64,000 nucleotides of DNA, from positions 372,001 to 436,000 of the forward strand of contig NZ_JAAIKD010000002.1 in the NCBI RefSeq assembly GCF_010820555.1, in the 5' to 3' direction. Each line of letters begins with the position of its first letter. The stretch's first letter is position 1. This document shows, piece after piece, positions 1 through 8,608 of the stretch. The notes beneath the pieces were generated by a model. That model did not search any database. It was not told the DNA's origin and was given only the letters and a program-made list of their open reading frames with translations. Position numbers and translations under genes: made by a program. Origin of the DNA: Psychroflexus aurantiacus. GTDB lineage: Bacteria; Bacteroidota; Bacteroidia; Flavobacteriales; Flavobacteriaceae.

Positions 1-15
1 GAACGCTTTTAAACT

Positions 16-38
16 AAAAAAGGGGCAAATTGCCCCTT
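16..38 (-). terminator. Rho-independent terminator of rpsO
   Basis: An inverted repeat (AGGGGCAA / TTGCCCCT) is followed on the minus strand by a run of T (seen as the A-run at 16-21 on the plus strand). It lies 10 bases past the rpsO stop codon and is a textbook intrinsic terminator. Confidence 0.85.
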
Positions 39-47
39 GATGTACTC

Positions 48-317
48 TTATTTTCTTAATCCTAATTCTTTTACAATTGCTCTGTATCTCATAATGTCTT
101 TTTTCATGAGATAGTCAAGAAGATTTCTTCTTTTACCAACCAATTTGACCAAAGATCTTTCAGAATTATAGTCTTTTCTGTTTGTTTTAAGGTGCTGAGA
201 AATGTGCTCGATTCTCTGAGTCATCAATGCGATTTGTCCTTCTGCGGAACCAGTGTCCTTCTCGTCCTTACCGTGTTTAGCAAATAATTTGCCTTTTTCT
301 TCTAATGTTAGGTACAT
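48..317 (-). CDS. rpsO: 30S ribosomal protein S15
   Basis: The 89-residue product has exactly the usual S15 length. It shows the family signature in the second half: HLKTNRKDYNSERSLVKLVG followed by KRRNLLDYL, with the conserved H-x(3)-(N/H)-x-KD and S-x-R-x-L residues that contact 16S rRNA. S15 binds the central domain of 16S rRNA early in small-subunit assembly, and in other bacteria it also represses its own mRNA. The gene is followed directly by an intrinsic terminator. It is separated from accD by 100 bases that carry a good TAnnTTTG box, so it is probably a single-gene unit. The start is the ATG at 315-317. Confidence 0.98.
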   Translation of the reverse strand: MYLTLEEKGKLFAKHGKDEKDTGSAEGQIALMTQRIEHISQHLKTNRKDYNSERSLVKLVGKRRNLLDYLMKKDIMRYRAIVKELGLRK

Positions 318-371
318 GCCAATATTATTTCAATAATTTTTATGCTAGAATAGATTTTCTATTCAATCGTG

Positions 372-379
372 CAAAAGTA
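372..379 (-). promoter_or_regulatory. Bacteroidota -7 promoter box for rpsO
   Basis: The minus strand reads TACTTTTG, a perfect match to the Bacteroidota -7 consensus TAnnTTTG. It would start a transcript about 45-50 nt before the rpsO ATG. I see no convincing TTG -33 element at the usual 19-21 nt spacing, so confidence is moderate. Confidence 0.5.
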
Positions 380-417
380 AACTTTTAAATTGAAAACGAA
401 TATCAATTTTTTAAAAA

Positions 418-1278
418 TTATGCTCTTACCGATTGATTCATAACAAGATCTATGTATAAATTGATCTTGTTCTTGAGTTCCTTTCTGTGAGAAATAAAAT
501 CCAAGAAGCCATGTTCCTTCAAAAATTCAGAGGATTGAAATCCTTTTGGCAAATCTTTACCCGTAGTGTCTTTTACAACTCTGGGACCTGCAAAACCGAT
601 TAATGCGCCAGGTTCAGCGATATTGATATCGCCCAGCATGGCAAATGAAGCCGTGGTTCCGCCCGTTGTCGGGTCGGTACAAAGTGAAATGTACGGAAGT
701 TTAGCTTTTGCCAGCTGTGTAAGCTTAACCGATGTTTTTGCCAGCTGCATTAGTGATAAGGCTGCTTCCATCATTCTAGCTCCTCCGGATTTCGAAATGA
801 TAATTAAAGGACAGTGATTGGCGATAGCGTGATCTACCGCTCTGGCTATTTTCTCGCCAACAACAGAACCCATGGACCCGCCAATAAATTTGAAATCCAT
901 GGCAGCAATCACAACTTCTTTGCCTTTGGATTTACCAATGGCAGTTCTGATGGCGTCATTAAGTCCAGTCGCATTTTCGACCTCTTTTAGGCGATCTTTG
1001 TATTTTTTGGTGTCTTCAAACTTTAAAGGGTCTTTGGATTTTAACGATGCGTCTAATTCTTCAAATTTTCCGCTGTCAAACAGAATATCAAAATATTCTG
1101 TACTCCCTATCCTTACATGGTAATCATCTTCCGGACTTACAAAAAAGTTTTTTGCAAGTTGTTCGGCGTCGATAATTTTACCCGTAGGGGATTTATACCA
1201 CAAGCCTTTCGGGACATCTTTCTTGTCCTCAGTGGCTGTTTGAATCCCTTTTTTCTTTCTCTTAAACCAAGCTGCCAT
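418..1278 (-). CDS. accD: Acetyl-CoA carboxylase carboxyltransferase subunit beta
   Basis: The 286-residue protein is the beta half of the carboxyltransferase that moves the carboxyl group from biotin to acetyl-CoA, the committed step of fatty acid synthesis. The crotonase-like core is clear ([48 protein letters not shown]). The N-terminal region that normally forms a Cys4 zinc ribbon is present in outline (LWYKSPTGK, then FVSPEDDYH), but all four cysteines are replaced, by Ser30, Gly33, Ser48 and Asp51. I believe this loss is shared by other flavobacterial AccD proteins, but I cannot check that here. The start lies only 14 bases after the fbaA stop, so the two are probably cotranscribed. Confidence 0.96.
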   Translation of the reverse strand: MAAWFKRKKKGIQTATEDKKDVPKGLWYKSPTGKIIDAEQLAKNFFVSPEDDYHVRIGSTEYFDILFDSGKFEELDASLKSKDPLKFEDTKKYKDRLKEVENATGLNDAIRTAIGKSKGKEVVIAAMDFKFIGGSMGSVVGEKIARAVDHAIANHCPLIIISKSGGARMMEAALSLMQLAKTSVKLTQLAKAKLPYISLCTDPTTGGTTASFAMLGDINIAEPGALIGFAGPRVVKDTTGKDLPKGFQSSEFLKEHGFLDFISHRKELKNKINLYIDLVMNQSVRA

Positions 1279-1292
1279 ATGTAGGGGCTATA

Positions 1293-2360
1293 TTATAAGG
1301 TGTTGATATTGTTTAAATCTTCAAATGCTTTTTCTAATCTGGTGATGAATGTTTTTTCACCTTCCCTGAGCCATTTTCGAGGATCGTAGTGTTTTTTATT
1401 AGGAACGTCATCCCCTTCAGGATTTCCTATTTGGGCAGAGATATACTCTATTTTAGAAGTCATATAATCTCTAATGCCCTCCGTAAAGGCATATTGCAAA
1501 TCGGTATCGATGTTCATTTTGATGACGCCATACCCAATAGATTCTTTTATTTCTTCTACAGTTGATCCACTTCCACCGTGAAATACAAAATCGATATGAT
1601 TTTCTTCTACCTTGTATTTGTTTGAAACGTATCCCTGAGAATTTTTGAGAATTTCGGGAGTGAGTTTTACGTTTCCTGGTTTATAAACACCATGTACATT
1701 TCCAAAAGCTGCTGCAATGGTAAACTGGTCTGAAACTTTGCTCAACTCTTCGTAAGCGTAGGCAACCTCTTCAGGTTGTGTATATAATTTAGAGGAATCA
1801 ATGTCTGTATTATCAACACCATCTTCTTCTCCGCCTGTTACGCCAAGTTCAATTTCTAAAGTCATTCCCATCTTTTTCATTCTTTCCAGATAGGTTTTGC
1901 AAATCTCAATGTTTTCTTCCAAGGGTTCTTCAGAAAGATCGATCATGTGGGAACTGAAGAGCGGCTTGCCGTGAATTTTGTAAAATTTCTCACCTTCATC
2001 CAGCAATCCGTCAATCCAGGGTAATAATTTTTTTGAACAATGGTCTGTATGTAATATCACAGTTGCGCCGTAAGCTTCTGCTAACTCATGAACGTGTTTT
2101 GCTCCTGAAGCAGCGCCTTTGATGGCAGCAACTTCATTGTCGTTAGACAAGCCCTTACCGGCATTAAACTGAGCACCTCCATTTGAAAATTGAAGAATGA
2201 CCGGAGAATTTAATTTGGCAGCAGTTTCAAGAACCGCATTTATGGTATTGGATCCTACAACGTTTACAGCAGGAAGTGCATAACTGTTGTCTTTCGCATG
2301 TTGAAAAATAGCCTGTACTTCTTTTCCGGTGGCGACTCCAGGTTTAATATGATGACTCAT
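1293..2360 (-). CDS. fbaA: Class II fructose-bisphosphate aldolase
   Basis: The 355-residue zinc-dependent aldolase interconverts fructose 1,6-bisphosphate with DHAP and glyceraldehyde 3-phosphate. Visible hallmarks are the N-terminal YALPAVNVVGSNTINAVLE, the HTDHC zinc/catalytic motif, the SSHMIDLSEEPLEENIE segment, ELGVTGGEEDGVDN, and the C-terminal HGGSGS phosphate-binding motif with VIKMNIDTDLQYAFTEG. Length and motif order match the E. coli FbaA type (class IIA). It sits upstream of accD with a 14-base gap in the same direction. Confidence 0.97.
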   Translation of the reverse strand: MSHHIKPGVATGKEVQAIFQHAKDNSYALPAVNVVGSNTINAVLETAAKLNSPVILQFSNGGAQFNAGKGLSNDNEVAAIKGAASGAKHVHELAEAYGATVILHTDHCSKKLLPWIDGLLDEGEKFYKIHGKPLFSSHMIDLSEEPLEENIEICKTYLERMKKMGMTLEIELGVTGGEEDGVDNTDIDSSKLYTQPEEVAYAYEELSKVSDQFTIAAAFGNVHGVYKPGNVKLTPEILKNSQGYVSNKYKVEENHIDFVFHGGSGSTVEEIKESIGYGVIKMNIDTDLQYAFTEGIRDYMTSKIEYISAQIGNPEGDDVPNKKHYDPRKWLREGEKTFITRLEKAFEDLNNINTL

Positions 2361-2413
2361 AATGTGTTTTTTAATTAAAATTTCTAAATGTAAAATTAAT
2401 AAATATATATCTA

Positions 2414-4969
2414 CTAGAACGGGTAATTGATTCCGAAGTTGAAAACCGCATTGCTAAAATTATAGTTTTTAAACCATTTTGTTCCCTCATTTCCCGGATT
2501 GTAGGTTTTAAAACCCAGGTCCATTCGGATGACGAAAAAATCGATATCATAGCGTAAACCAAAGCCCGAAGCGATGGAGAGTTCGCTGAGATCCTGCAAG
2601 CCATCAAAAGTTGCTGCAGGATTGTCGATGTTATCAAATACATTCCAAATGTTTCCTGCATCAATAAATAAGGCAGAATTTAAGCTTCCAAATAAATTGA
2701 ATCTATATTCTGCATTGAAGCTGAGCTTGAAGTTGGCTTCATTAAAATCATTGACAGCATTGGTGCTTCCGGGTCCAAGATCATATGGCCTCCAGCCTCT
2801 GTTATCATTAGGACCACCGCCAAAAAAACTTCGTGGGAAAGGAATGGAGTTTGCATTTCCATAAGGAATAGCTATGCCGCCGTAAGCGCGAGCAGCCACG
2901 ACTTGCTGCCCCCCAAGATCCCAGTATTTTATATAATTAAGTTCCGTTTTGACGTATTGGGAAAACTGAACATCGAATAGCCTGTAATTGCCTTCCGGAG
3001 TTTGTTCCAGATTTAAAGGACCCGCGAGAAGAGAGAGTATATTTCCTGCCAGTTCTATTTTTCCCCGGAATTGAGAAAAATTTTGATCGTAAATATCCCG
3101 TCTCGTACTAAAATCATAACTAAAGTTGGAGGCGACGATAAGGTTATTTTCTGTCAACCGCTCCCGGCGTTCGATAAGTGAACTGGCGGTTTGTTGTTCT
3201 TCACCGCTTAGATTTATAGTCTGAGTATTGATGTCCCTGATAAATCCAGCCGTACCCGTAGGTATGATTAAATCGAGTTCACCTTCATTATTTTCAAAAA
3301 GAAATTCAGGATTCACCTGATCGATATTGTTTCTTGAAATCTGATTCAGTTCTGAATACGAATTTCTGAAGACGTTGAAGAAATTTGCTGCATTCAGATT
3401 GTTCACAAACTGAATATTCATGAGGTCCAGTTGATAGGAAGTTCTGTCTTTTGGTTTCCAGCGGTAACCAAAAACAGCATTGAGGTTTCGCCGGTCTAAA
3501 CCGATATTTTGCTGAGTGCTGAAACCAACGCTGGCAGAGGTGAAGGGGGACATGGTGTTTTTGATGATGCTTTGAACGGAAAACGGAAAGATAATTCGAG
3601 GGAAATTCAACCTTAAATCTGCGCCATATTCAAGAATATCCAGGAACTGGTCATTAGAAGTTGAGAGATCTCTGGAGGATCCAAAGTTACCCCTGCCGGA
3701 AAGTTCCAGGGTTTCTGCACCTCTGAAAATATTTCTGGCTAAAACAGAGGTATTGAATCCGATACCGAACTGCTGAATATTGCTCTGGCTTACATCCACA
3801 CTAAAGTTGGTGGAAAATCTTTCTTTGGGCGTGAGAAAAATATTGGCGATTAACCCATTGCCGGTACTGTCTCTGGGATCTTCCTGATAAAGTATGTTGG
3901 GGTATTTGAAAATTCGGGTTTCTGAAATCCTGTTGTTCGTTCTTGCCCGGTCAATATCTCGGTAAAGACTGTCTTTTTTGATAAAAATAAAATTGGACAG
4001 AACCTTTGGATTCAGCTTTAAATCTCCAAAGGAGTAGATATTGGTGCTGTTATATCTGGCAGAATCTTCCACTTTTCTGGTAGTGCCGTCGTAGTCTGGA
4101 AAAACATTGACCTGGCTTATTCTATGAATCTTAAAGGGAATGGAAGCGAGGGTATCCTGAAGATCTACCCTGCGGTTAGAGATGTTAAGCTCAAGATTGA
4201 TCTTTTGGTCGTTACCCAGAGTATCGGCATAAAACGAAATGTATTCCTTTTCAAAATGATAAAGTCCATGGTTTCTGAAATAACCGCTCATGAAGTCTCT
4301 GTCGCTATTGAAAGCATCGGTATTGTATGGTTTACCAACCTTTACGCGGTTATCTTTTTTAATGCGCTGGTACAGAGAGTCCACTGCTGCAGACTCAATG
4401 TTTTCTGAAATGCTATCAATGACATATAAAACGCCGGGATTGACCTTGTAGTCGATCTTCACCGTCTGATTTACAGAGTCTTTCTGAATGCTAAAATCCG
4501 CATCGGCATTAAACCATCCATGATTCCAGTACCAGGATTCCAGTTTACCTAAAGAGCTTTCCGTCTTTTCGCGATCAAAGAGGGTGGGGGGTTCACCGGT
4601 TTTTTTGATTGAGGTATTGACATTAATCCAGAATTTCTTCAGTTGGATGACCTGCCTCTTAGAGAGTAATGAAGTCAGCCTGTCAGCGCGTTGTTTTCGT
4701 TTTCCAACCCAGCTGATAAAACGCTCTTCAGGCTTGGTTTGCGCTAAATTATAAATCTGTAGTTTTAGGGGGAAGCCTAGCAGTTTGGTGTTGGTTTGTT
4801 GAGAAAGCTGATTGTAGATTTCGGTCTTTGTTACCAAAGTGTCGTTACTCGTAATGCTTTGCTCTGTAATTAAATAGTCGTTTTCACTTAATTTTCTTGT
4901 GACATCACAGGAGAAAAACAGGAAAGCAATTAAAAGAATTAATGGTAGTTTTGTGAGTCCGTAGTTCAA
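2414..4969 (-). CDS. tamL: TamL: lipoprotein-type TamA/BamA-family outer membrane assembly protein
   Basis: The 851-residue protein starts with a lipoprotein signal (hydrophobic stretch then LFFS-C21, typical of Bacteroidota lipobox sequences). The mature start DVTRKLSENDYLI is characteristic of TamL. POTRA-like segments follow in the N-terminal half (for example KVGKPYNTDAFNSDRDFMSG), then a C-terminal surface-antigen beta-barrel with FFGGGPNDNRGWRPYDLGPG (the substrate-binding VRGF-like loop) and a final aromatic strand ending in F, the usual outer-membrane barrel signal. TamL with TamB is believed to insert outer-membrane or envelope components. It is divergent from the methyltransferase at 5001, only 31 bases away, so they share a promoter region. 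Confidence 0.9.
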   Translation of the reverse strand: MNYGLTKLPLILLIAFLFFSCDVTRKLSENDYLITEQSITSNDTLVTKTEIYNQLSQQTNTKLLGFPLKLQIYNLAQTKPEERFISWVGKRKQRADRLTSLLSKRQVIQLKKFWINVNTSIKKTGEPPTLFDREKTESSLGKLESWYWNHGWFNADADFSIQKDSVNQTVKIDYKVNPGVLYVIDSISENIESAAVDSLYQRIKKDNRVKVGKPYNTDAFNSDRDFMSGYFRNHGLYHFEKEYISFYADTLGNDQKINLELNISNRRVDLQDTLASIPFKIHRISQVNVFPDYDGTTRKVEDSARYNSTNIYSFGDLKLNPKVLSNFIFIKKDSLYRDIDRARTNNRISETRIFKYPNILYQEDPRDSTGNGLIANIFLTPKERFSTNFSVDVSQSNIQQFGIGFNTSVLARNIFRGAETLELSGRGNFGSSRDLSTSNDQFLDILEYGADLRLNFPRIIFPFSVQSIIKNTMSPFTSASVGFSTQQNIGLDRRNLNAVFGYRWKPKDRTSYQLDLMNIQFVNNLNAANFFNVFRNSYSELNQISRNNIDQVNPEFLFENNEGELDLIIPTGTAGFIRDINTQTINLSGEEQQTASSLIERRERLTENNLIVASNFSYDFSTRRDIYDQNFSQFRGKIELAGNILSLLAGPLNLEQTPEGNYRLFDVQFSQYVKTELNYIKYWDLGGQQVVAARAYGGIAIPYGNANSIPFPRSFFGGGPNDNRGWRPYDLGPGSTNAVNDFNEANFKLSFNAEYRFNLFGSLNSALFIDAGNIWNVFDNIDNPAATFDGLQDLSELSIASGFGLRYDIDFFVIRMDLGFKTYNPGNEGTKWFKNYNFSNAVFNFGINYPF

Positions 4970-5000
4970 GTGTGTGATGTTTTCAAAAATATAATTTTCA

Positions 5001-5729
5001 ATGCTCAGTAAAAATCAAATTAAACTTATCAATAGTTTAAACAAAAAAAAGCACCGTTTAGAACACGGTCTCTTCGTCACTGAAGGTGTAAAAGTAATCA
5101 AAGAATTTTTAAAAAGTTCCTTCACCCTAAGAGCTTTGTATTCTGTAGCGGATATTTTTCATATTGAAGAAGGCGAAAGCCATATTGTTTCAGAAAAAGA
5201 GCTGGGTAAGATTTCAAATTTGAAAACCCCGCAAACCGCACTGGCTGTATTTGAAATTCCAAAATCCCTGCCGCTTCAAGCGACTTCTCCACTGAGCCTG
5301 GCACTGGATGGGATTAGAGATCCCGGAAATCTGGGGACTATCATTCGCATGTGCGACTGGTTTGGCATCGAGCAGCTTATCTGCTCTCAGGATACGGTAG
5401 ATTGCTATAATCCCAAAGTCGTACAGGCCACGATGGGATCTCTTGTCAGAGTGAAAATTACTTACACCGATTTAAATTCTTTTTTATCCACGTCTTCGGC
5501 ATACACCTATGGTGCTTATATGACAGGGACCAATGTCTATACCACTGATTTGGAAACCGAAAACGCAATTATTGTTTTAGGCAATGAAGCCAATGGCATT
5601 AGTACAGCTGTTCAGCCTCATATAGATGAACGGATTTCTATTCCGAGTTACGGAAAATCTCAGGGGGCCGAAAGTCTCAATGTGGCCATGGCCGGCGCAA
5701 TTCTCCTGAGTGAGTTTAAACGCCGATAG
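5001..5729 (+). CDS. TrmH/SpoU-family RNA methyltransferase
   Basis: The 242-residue protein is a SPOUT-class 2'-O-methyltransferase acting on rRNA or tRNA; the exact target nucleotide cannot be read from sequence. The N-terminal substrate-binding segment is followed by the three family motifs: LALDGIRDPGNLGTIIRMCDWFG (motif 1), VLGNEANGIS (motif 2) and IPSYGKSQGAESLNVAMAGA (motif 3), which form the SAM-binding trefoil knot. It ends 1 base before the convergent porT stop. The tamL, methyltransferase, porT, menG neighbourhood is one I recognise from other Flavobacteriaceae. Confidence 0.93.
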   Translation: MLSKNQIKLINSLNKKKHRLEHGLFVTEGVKVIKEFLKSSFTLRALYSVADIFHIEEGESHIVSEKELGKISNLKTPQTALAVFEIPKSLPLQATSPLSLALDGIRDPGNLGTIIRMCDWFGIEQLICSQDTVDCYNPKVVQATMGSLVRVKITYTDLNSFLSTSSAYTYGAYMTGTNVYTTDLETENAIIVLGNEANGISTAVQPHIDERISIPSYGKSQGAESLNVAMAGAILLSEFKRR

Positions 5730-5730
5730 G

Positions 5731-6423
5731 CTACTGAAAAGTAAGATTGATAAAAATCCCTCTGGTTTTTAAGGATTCTATATTGGATGTCCAGGGACTA
5801 GCAGGGTCATCATCTCTTACCAATTCGTCTCCCATACCAAAAACGCCTCGTATAGAGGGTGTGAATTTGAAATAATCGAAATAAAAATCAATTCCGAAGC
5901 CGACTTCGTAATAGTAATTTTGTGTTTTTAACCGGAACTGCCCTGCAGAATTGTCCTGAGGATTGTCTTCATTACTGGATAAATTATGGGATACCGACAT
6001 ACCGCCAACCACAAAAGGCTTGAAGTTATTGATGCGTTTCGAAGAAAACTTAAGCAATAAGGGAATGTGGATATAGGTCGAATTTAACGCCCGGATGCGA
6101 TCGTTATCATTTTCGAAATTCTGAAACGTAAGAGTTCTGTTTGAAAAGACGACACCGGGTTCCAGCCTCAGGTCGATATAGTCATTGATTCTCAAATTAC
6201 CGATTAAGCCCACATTAAAACTCGGACTTTTTTGGACGTCGATGCCCTGCGTTTGGTCCTTATAGTTGATCTGGAAATCATAAACATTACTCCCGAGAAA
6301 ATATCCCCAGGACCAGCGGGGTTTGTCAAAATTTTCTTTGTTTAAGACTTTCTCCTTACTGAAAAGCTGAGCGCTTGAGCTGTTGTATCCCAAAAGAAAA
6401 ATCAAAACAATAAGAAACCTCAT
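5731..6423 (-). CDS. porT: PorT/SprT-like type IX secretion outer membrane protein
   Basis: The 230-residue protein has a signal peptide (MRFLIVLIFLLGYNSSSAQ) followed by a small outer-membrane beta-barrel (RINDYIDLRLEPGVVFSNRTL, YYYEVGFGIDFYFDYFKFTP) ending in an amphipathic strand with a final aromatic residue (IFINLTFQ). The general fold is the PorT family. I assign porT/sprT, a component required for T9SS export and gliding, mainly because this barrel lies directly downstream of menG (2-base gap), the place the gene occupies in many Flavobacteriaceae. The GH16 protein at 28,085 with a T9SS sorting tail shows that the secretion system is used. Confidence 0.8.
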   Translation of the reverse strand: MRFLIVLIFLLGYNSSSAQLFSKEKVLNKENFDKPRWSWGYFLGSNVYDFQINYKDQTQGIDVQKSPSFNVGLIGNLRINDYIDLRLEPGVVFSNRTLTFQNFENDNDRIRALNSTYIHIPLLLKFSSKRINNFKPFVVGGMSVSHNLSSNEDNPQDNSAGQFRLKTQNYYYEVGFGIDFYFDYFKFTPSIRGVFGMGDELVRDDDPASPWTSNIESLKTRGIFINLTFQ

Positions 6424-6425
6424 AA

Positions 6426-7157
6426 TTATGTTTTAGATGCAGAATATATGGTAGAAACCCCAAATGTTTGTGGGTGATTTTCTACATCTGTAAACCCGAT
6501 TTTCCTTAAAATATTGTTGAACTCTTCCCCATAAGGAAAAACTGAAGCGCTTTCACTTAGATACTGATAGGCGCTTTTATCTTTTGAAAAAAGCCTTCCT
6601 ATGCCTGGTAATATGTAATTGGAGTAAAGCTTATAGCCCTGCTTGAAAGGGAACCTGGTAGGAACAGAAGTTTCCAGAACAACGAAAATGCCTCCCGGAG
6701 AGAGTACCCGGTAAATTTCTGAAAGGCCTTGTTCTAAATCTTCGAAATTTCTAACGCCAAAAGCTACCGTAATTGCATCGAAGGTATGATCGGGGTAAGG
6801 CAAGTTTTCGGAATCTGCCTGGACCATTTCTATGCGATGATCCAAATTCTTGGCGTTGATTTTATGTTTTCCCACCTGAAGCATTCCTGCAGAAATGTCG
6901 AGACCTATAATTTTTTCAGCATCAGAATCTGCCAAGGCGATTGCCAGGTCTCCTGTTCCCGTGGCTACATCCAGAATGTACTTAGGGTCGGTTTTCTGGA
7001 CCATACGGATGAGTTTCCTTCTCCATTTCTGGTCAATACCAAAAGAAATAACCCGGTTCAGCCCATCATAATTTCCTGAAATGTTATCGAACATCTGCTC
7101 AACCTGCTTTTTCTTTTCTAGTTCAGAATCTTTATATGGCTTGACATTCTTGCTCAT
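6426..7157 (-). CDS. menG: Demethylmenaquinone methyltransferase (UbiE/MenG)
   Basis: The 243-residue class I SAM methyltransferase performs the last step of menaquinone synthesis. Family features: NRVISFGIDQKWRRKLI, the SAM motif LDVATGTGDLAIALA, the QADSENLPYPDHTFDAITVAFGVRNF block that is diagnostic for UbiE/MenG, and VLSPGGIFVVLE. As Bacteroidota respire with menaquinone, the substrate is taken to be demethylmenaquinone. The gene directly precedes porT in the same direction with a 2-base gap and diverges from trkA. Confidence 0.95.
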   Translation of the reverse strand: MSKNVKPYKDSELEKKKQVEQMFDNISGNYDGLNRVISFGIDQKWRRKLIRMVQKTDPKYILDVATGTGDLAIALADSDAEKIIGLDISAGMLQVGKHKINAKNLDHRIEMVQADSENLPYPDHTFDAITVAFGVRNFEDLEQGLSEIYRVLSPGGIFVVLETSVPTRFPFKQGYKLYSNYILPGIGRLFSKDKSAYQYLSESASVFPYGEEFNNILRKIGFTDVENHPQTFGVSTIYSASKT

Positions 7158-7245
7158 GAAAGTTTTTTTTGCGAAGATACATCTTCTGAAGAATACACTT
7201 ACTTAATAAGAAATGACTTAAGACTACTTTTTTAAAATTTTACCT

Positions 7246-7253
7246 TAGTTTTG
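7246..7253 (+). promoter_or_regulatory. Possible -7 promoter box before trkA
   Basis: TAGTTTTG matches TAnnTTTG but lies only 5 bases before the trkA ATG, which would give a nearly leaderless mRNA. No -33 TTG at normal spacing is visible. Reported as a weak candidate only. Confidence 0.25.
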
Positions 7254-7258
7254 CCTAT

Positions 7259-8608
7259 ATGAAAATAATCATTGCAGGTGCAGGTGAAGTTGGTTTTCAT
7301 CTCGCACAACTTTTTTCTTACGAGTCCCATGAAATCACTTTGATCGATATCGACGAGGAACGATTAGAATATGCCAATAAACACCTGGATATCAAGATAT
7401 CAGTTGGTGACGCTACCTTACCCAGTGTCTTGAAAGAAGCGGACATTGCTCATACCGATATGCTTATTGCCGTCACTTCCAACCAGTCCATCAATATATC
7501 GGTATGCGTATTTGCAAAACAAATGGGAGCCGGCAGGACTGTTGCCCGGGTGTCTAACCAGGAATTGCTGGAGGCAGAAGATGTCATCGACATGAAAGCT
7601 CTGGGCATCGATGAAATGATTTCTCCGGAAGCCCTGGCTGCCAATGAAGTAAAAATGCTTCTGAACCAGTCTGCATTTACCGATACATTCAAGTTTGATG
7701 ACGGTGCCCTTACCATGATGGGGCTTACCCTAAGATCCAAAGCACCATTTGTAGGAAATACGGTACAGGAAGCCGCCGATATATTCCCCGGACTGCATTT
7801 TGTTCCTATAGCTTTACAACGCTATGGAACTCAGTTAACCATCATTCCCAGAGGAGATACAGAATTCAAGAGAGGCGACAGAGTCTACTTTATTACCGAT
7901 GCTGAAGGTGTTGAGGAGTTGTATAAACTGACAGGAGCCGTGAAGCGCTCCATCAAAAAAGTGATGATTCTTGGCGGAAGTAATATTGGAAGAACCCTGG
8001 CGAAAGACCTTTCCAATGATAATTTCTCTGTAAAGCTGATCGAAAAAAACCATGATAAAGCCCTTCATCTGGCTAATATTCTCCCCAATACGCTTGTGAT
8101 TAATGCTGACGGGAGAAATGTTGAAATTTTGAAAGAGGAAAACATCGGTAAGATGGATGCATTTGTTTCTGTCACCGAAGACTCTGAAACCAACATCATC
8201 AGTTGTCTGGTAGCCAATTCAAAAGGGGTGCGTAAAACCATAGCCCTGGTTGAAAACATGGATTATTTTCACCTGAGCCATACCATAGGAATTCATTCTC
8301 TGGTCAACAAGAAATTACTTGCGGCCAACAGTATTTTCCGTTATTTACGAAAAGGGGAAGTCGTTGCCATGACCAAGCTTAACAATATGAACGCCGAACT
8401 CTTAGAGTTTGTCGTGAAGGCCGGTTCTAAAGCTACGAATAGTAGAATTGTAGATATAGATTTTCCCAGAACAGCCGTAGTTGGAGGAGTTATAAGAGAC
8501 GGGAAAGGAATTATCGCTCTTGGAGATTTCAAGATTCGGGAAGGGGATAGGATAGTGGTCTGTACGCTCCCTAAATCAATAAAGAGTGTAGAAAATTTAT
8601 TTTGCTAG
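7259..8608 (+). CDS. trkA: Trk potassium uptake NAD(H)-binding protein
   Basis: The 449-residue peripheral regulatory subunit gates the TrkH potassium channel. It has the expected duplicated RCK architecture: a first Rossmann domain (IIAGAGEVGFHLAQL, residues 3-17, then acidic LIDIDEERL), a first TrkA-C domain, a second Rossmann domain from about residue 238 (VMILGGSNIGRTLAKDL) and a second TrkA-C ending DRIVVCTLPKSIKSVENLF. The stop codon overlaps the start of trkH, so subunits are translationally coupled. Confidence 0.96.
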   Translation: MKIIIAGAGEVGFHLAQLFSYESHEITLIDIDEERLEYANKHLDIKISVGDATLPSVLKEADIAHTDMLIAVTSNQSINISVCVFAKQMGAGRTVARVSNQELLEAEDVIDMKALGIDEMISPEALAANEVKMLLNQSAFTDTFKFDDGALTMMGLTLRSKAPFVGNTVQEAADIFPGLHFVPIALQRYGTQLTIIPRGDTEFKRGDRVYFITDAEGVEELYKLTGAVKRSIKKVMILGGSNIGRTLAKDLSNDNFSVKLIEKNHDKALHLANILPNTLVINADGRNVEILKEENIGKMDAFVSVTEDSETNIISCLVANSKGVRKTIALVENMDYFHLSHTIGIHSLVNKKLLAANSIFRYLRKGEVVAMTKLNNMNAELLEFVVKAGSKATNSRIVDIDFPRTAVVGGVIRDGKGIIALGDFKIREGDRIVVCTLPKSIKSVENLFC

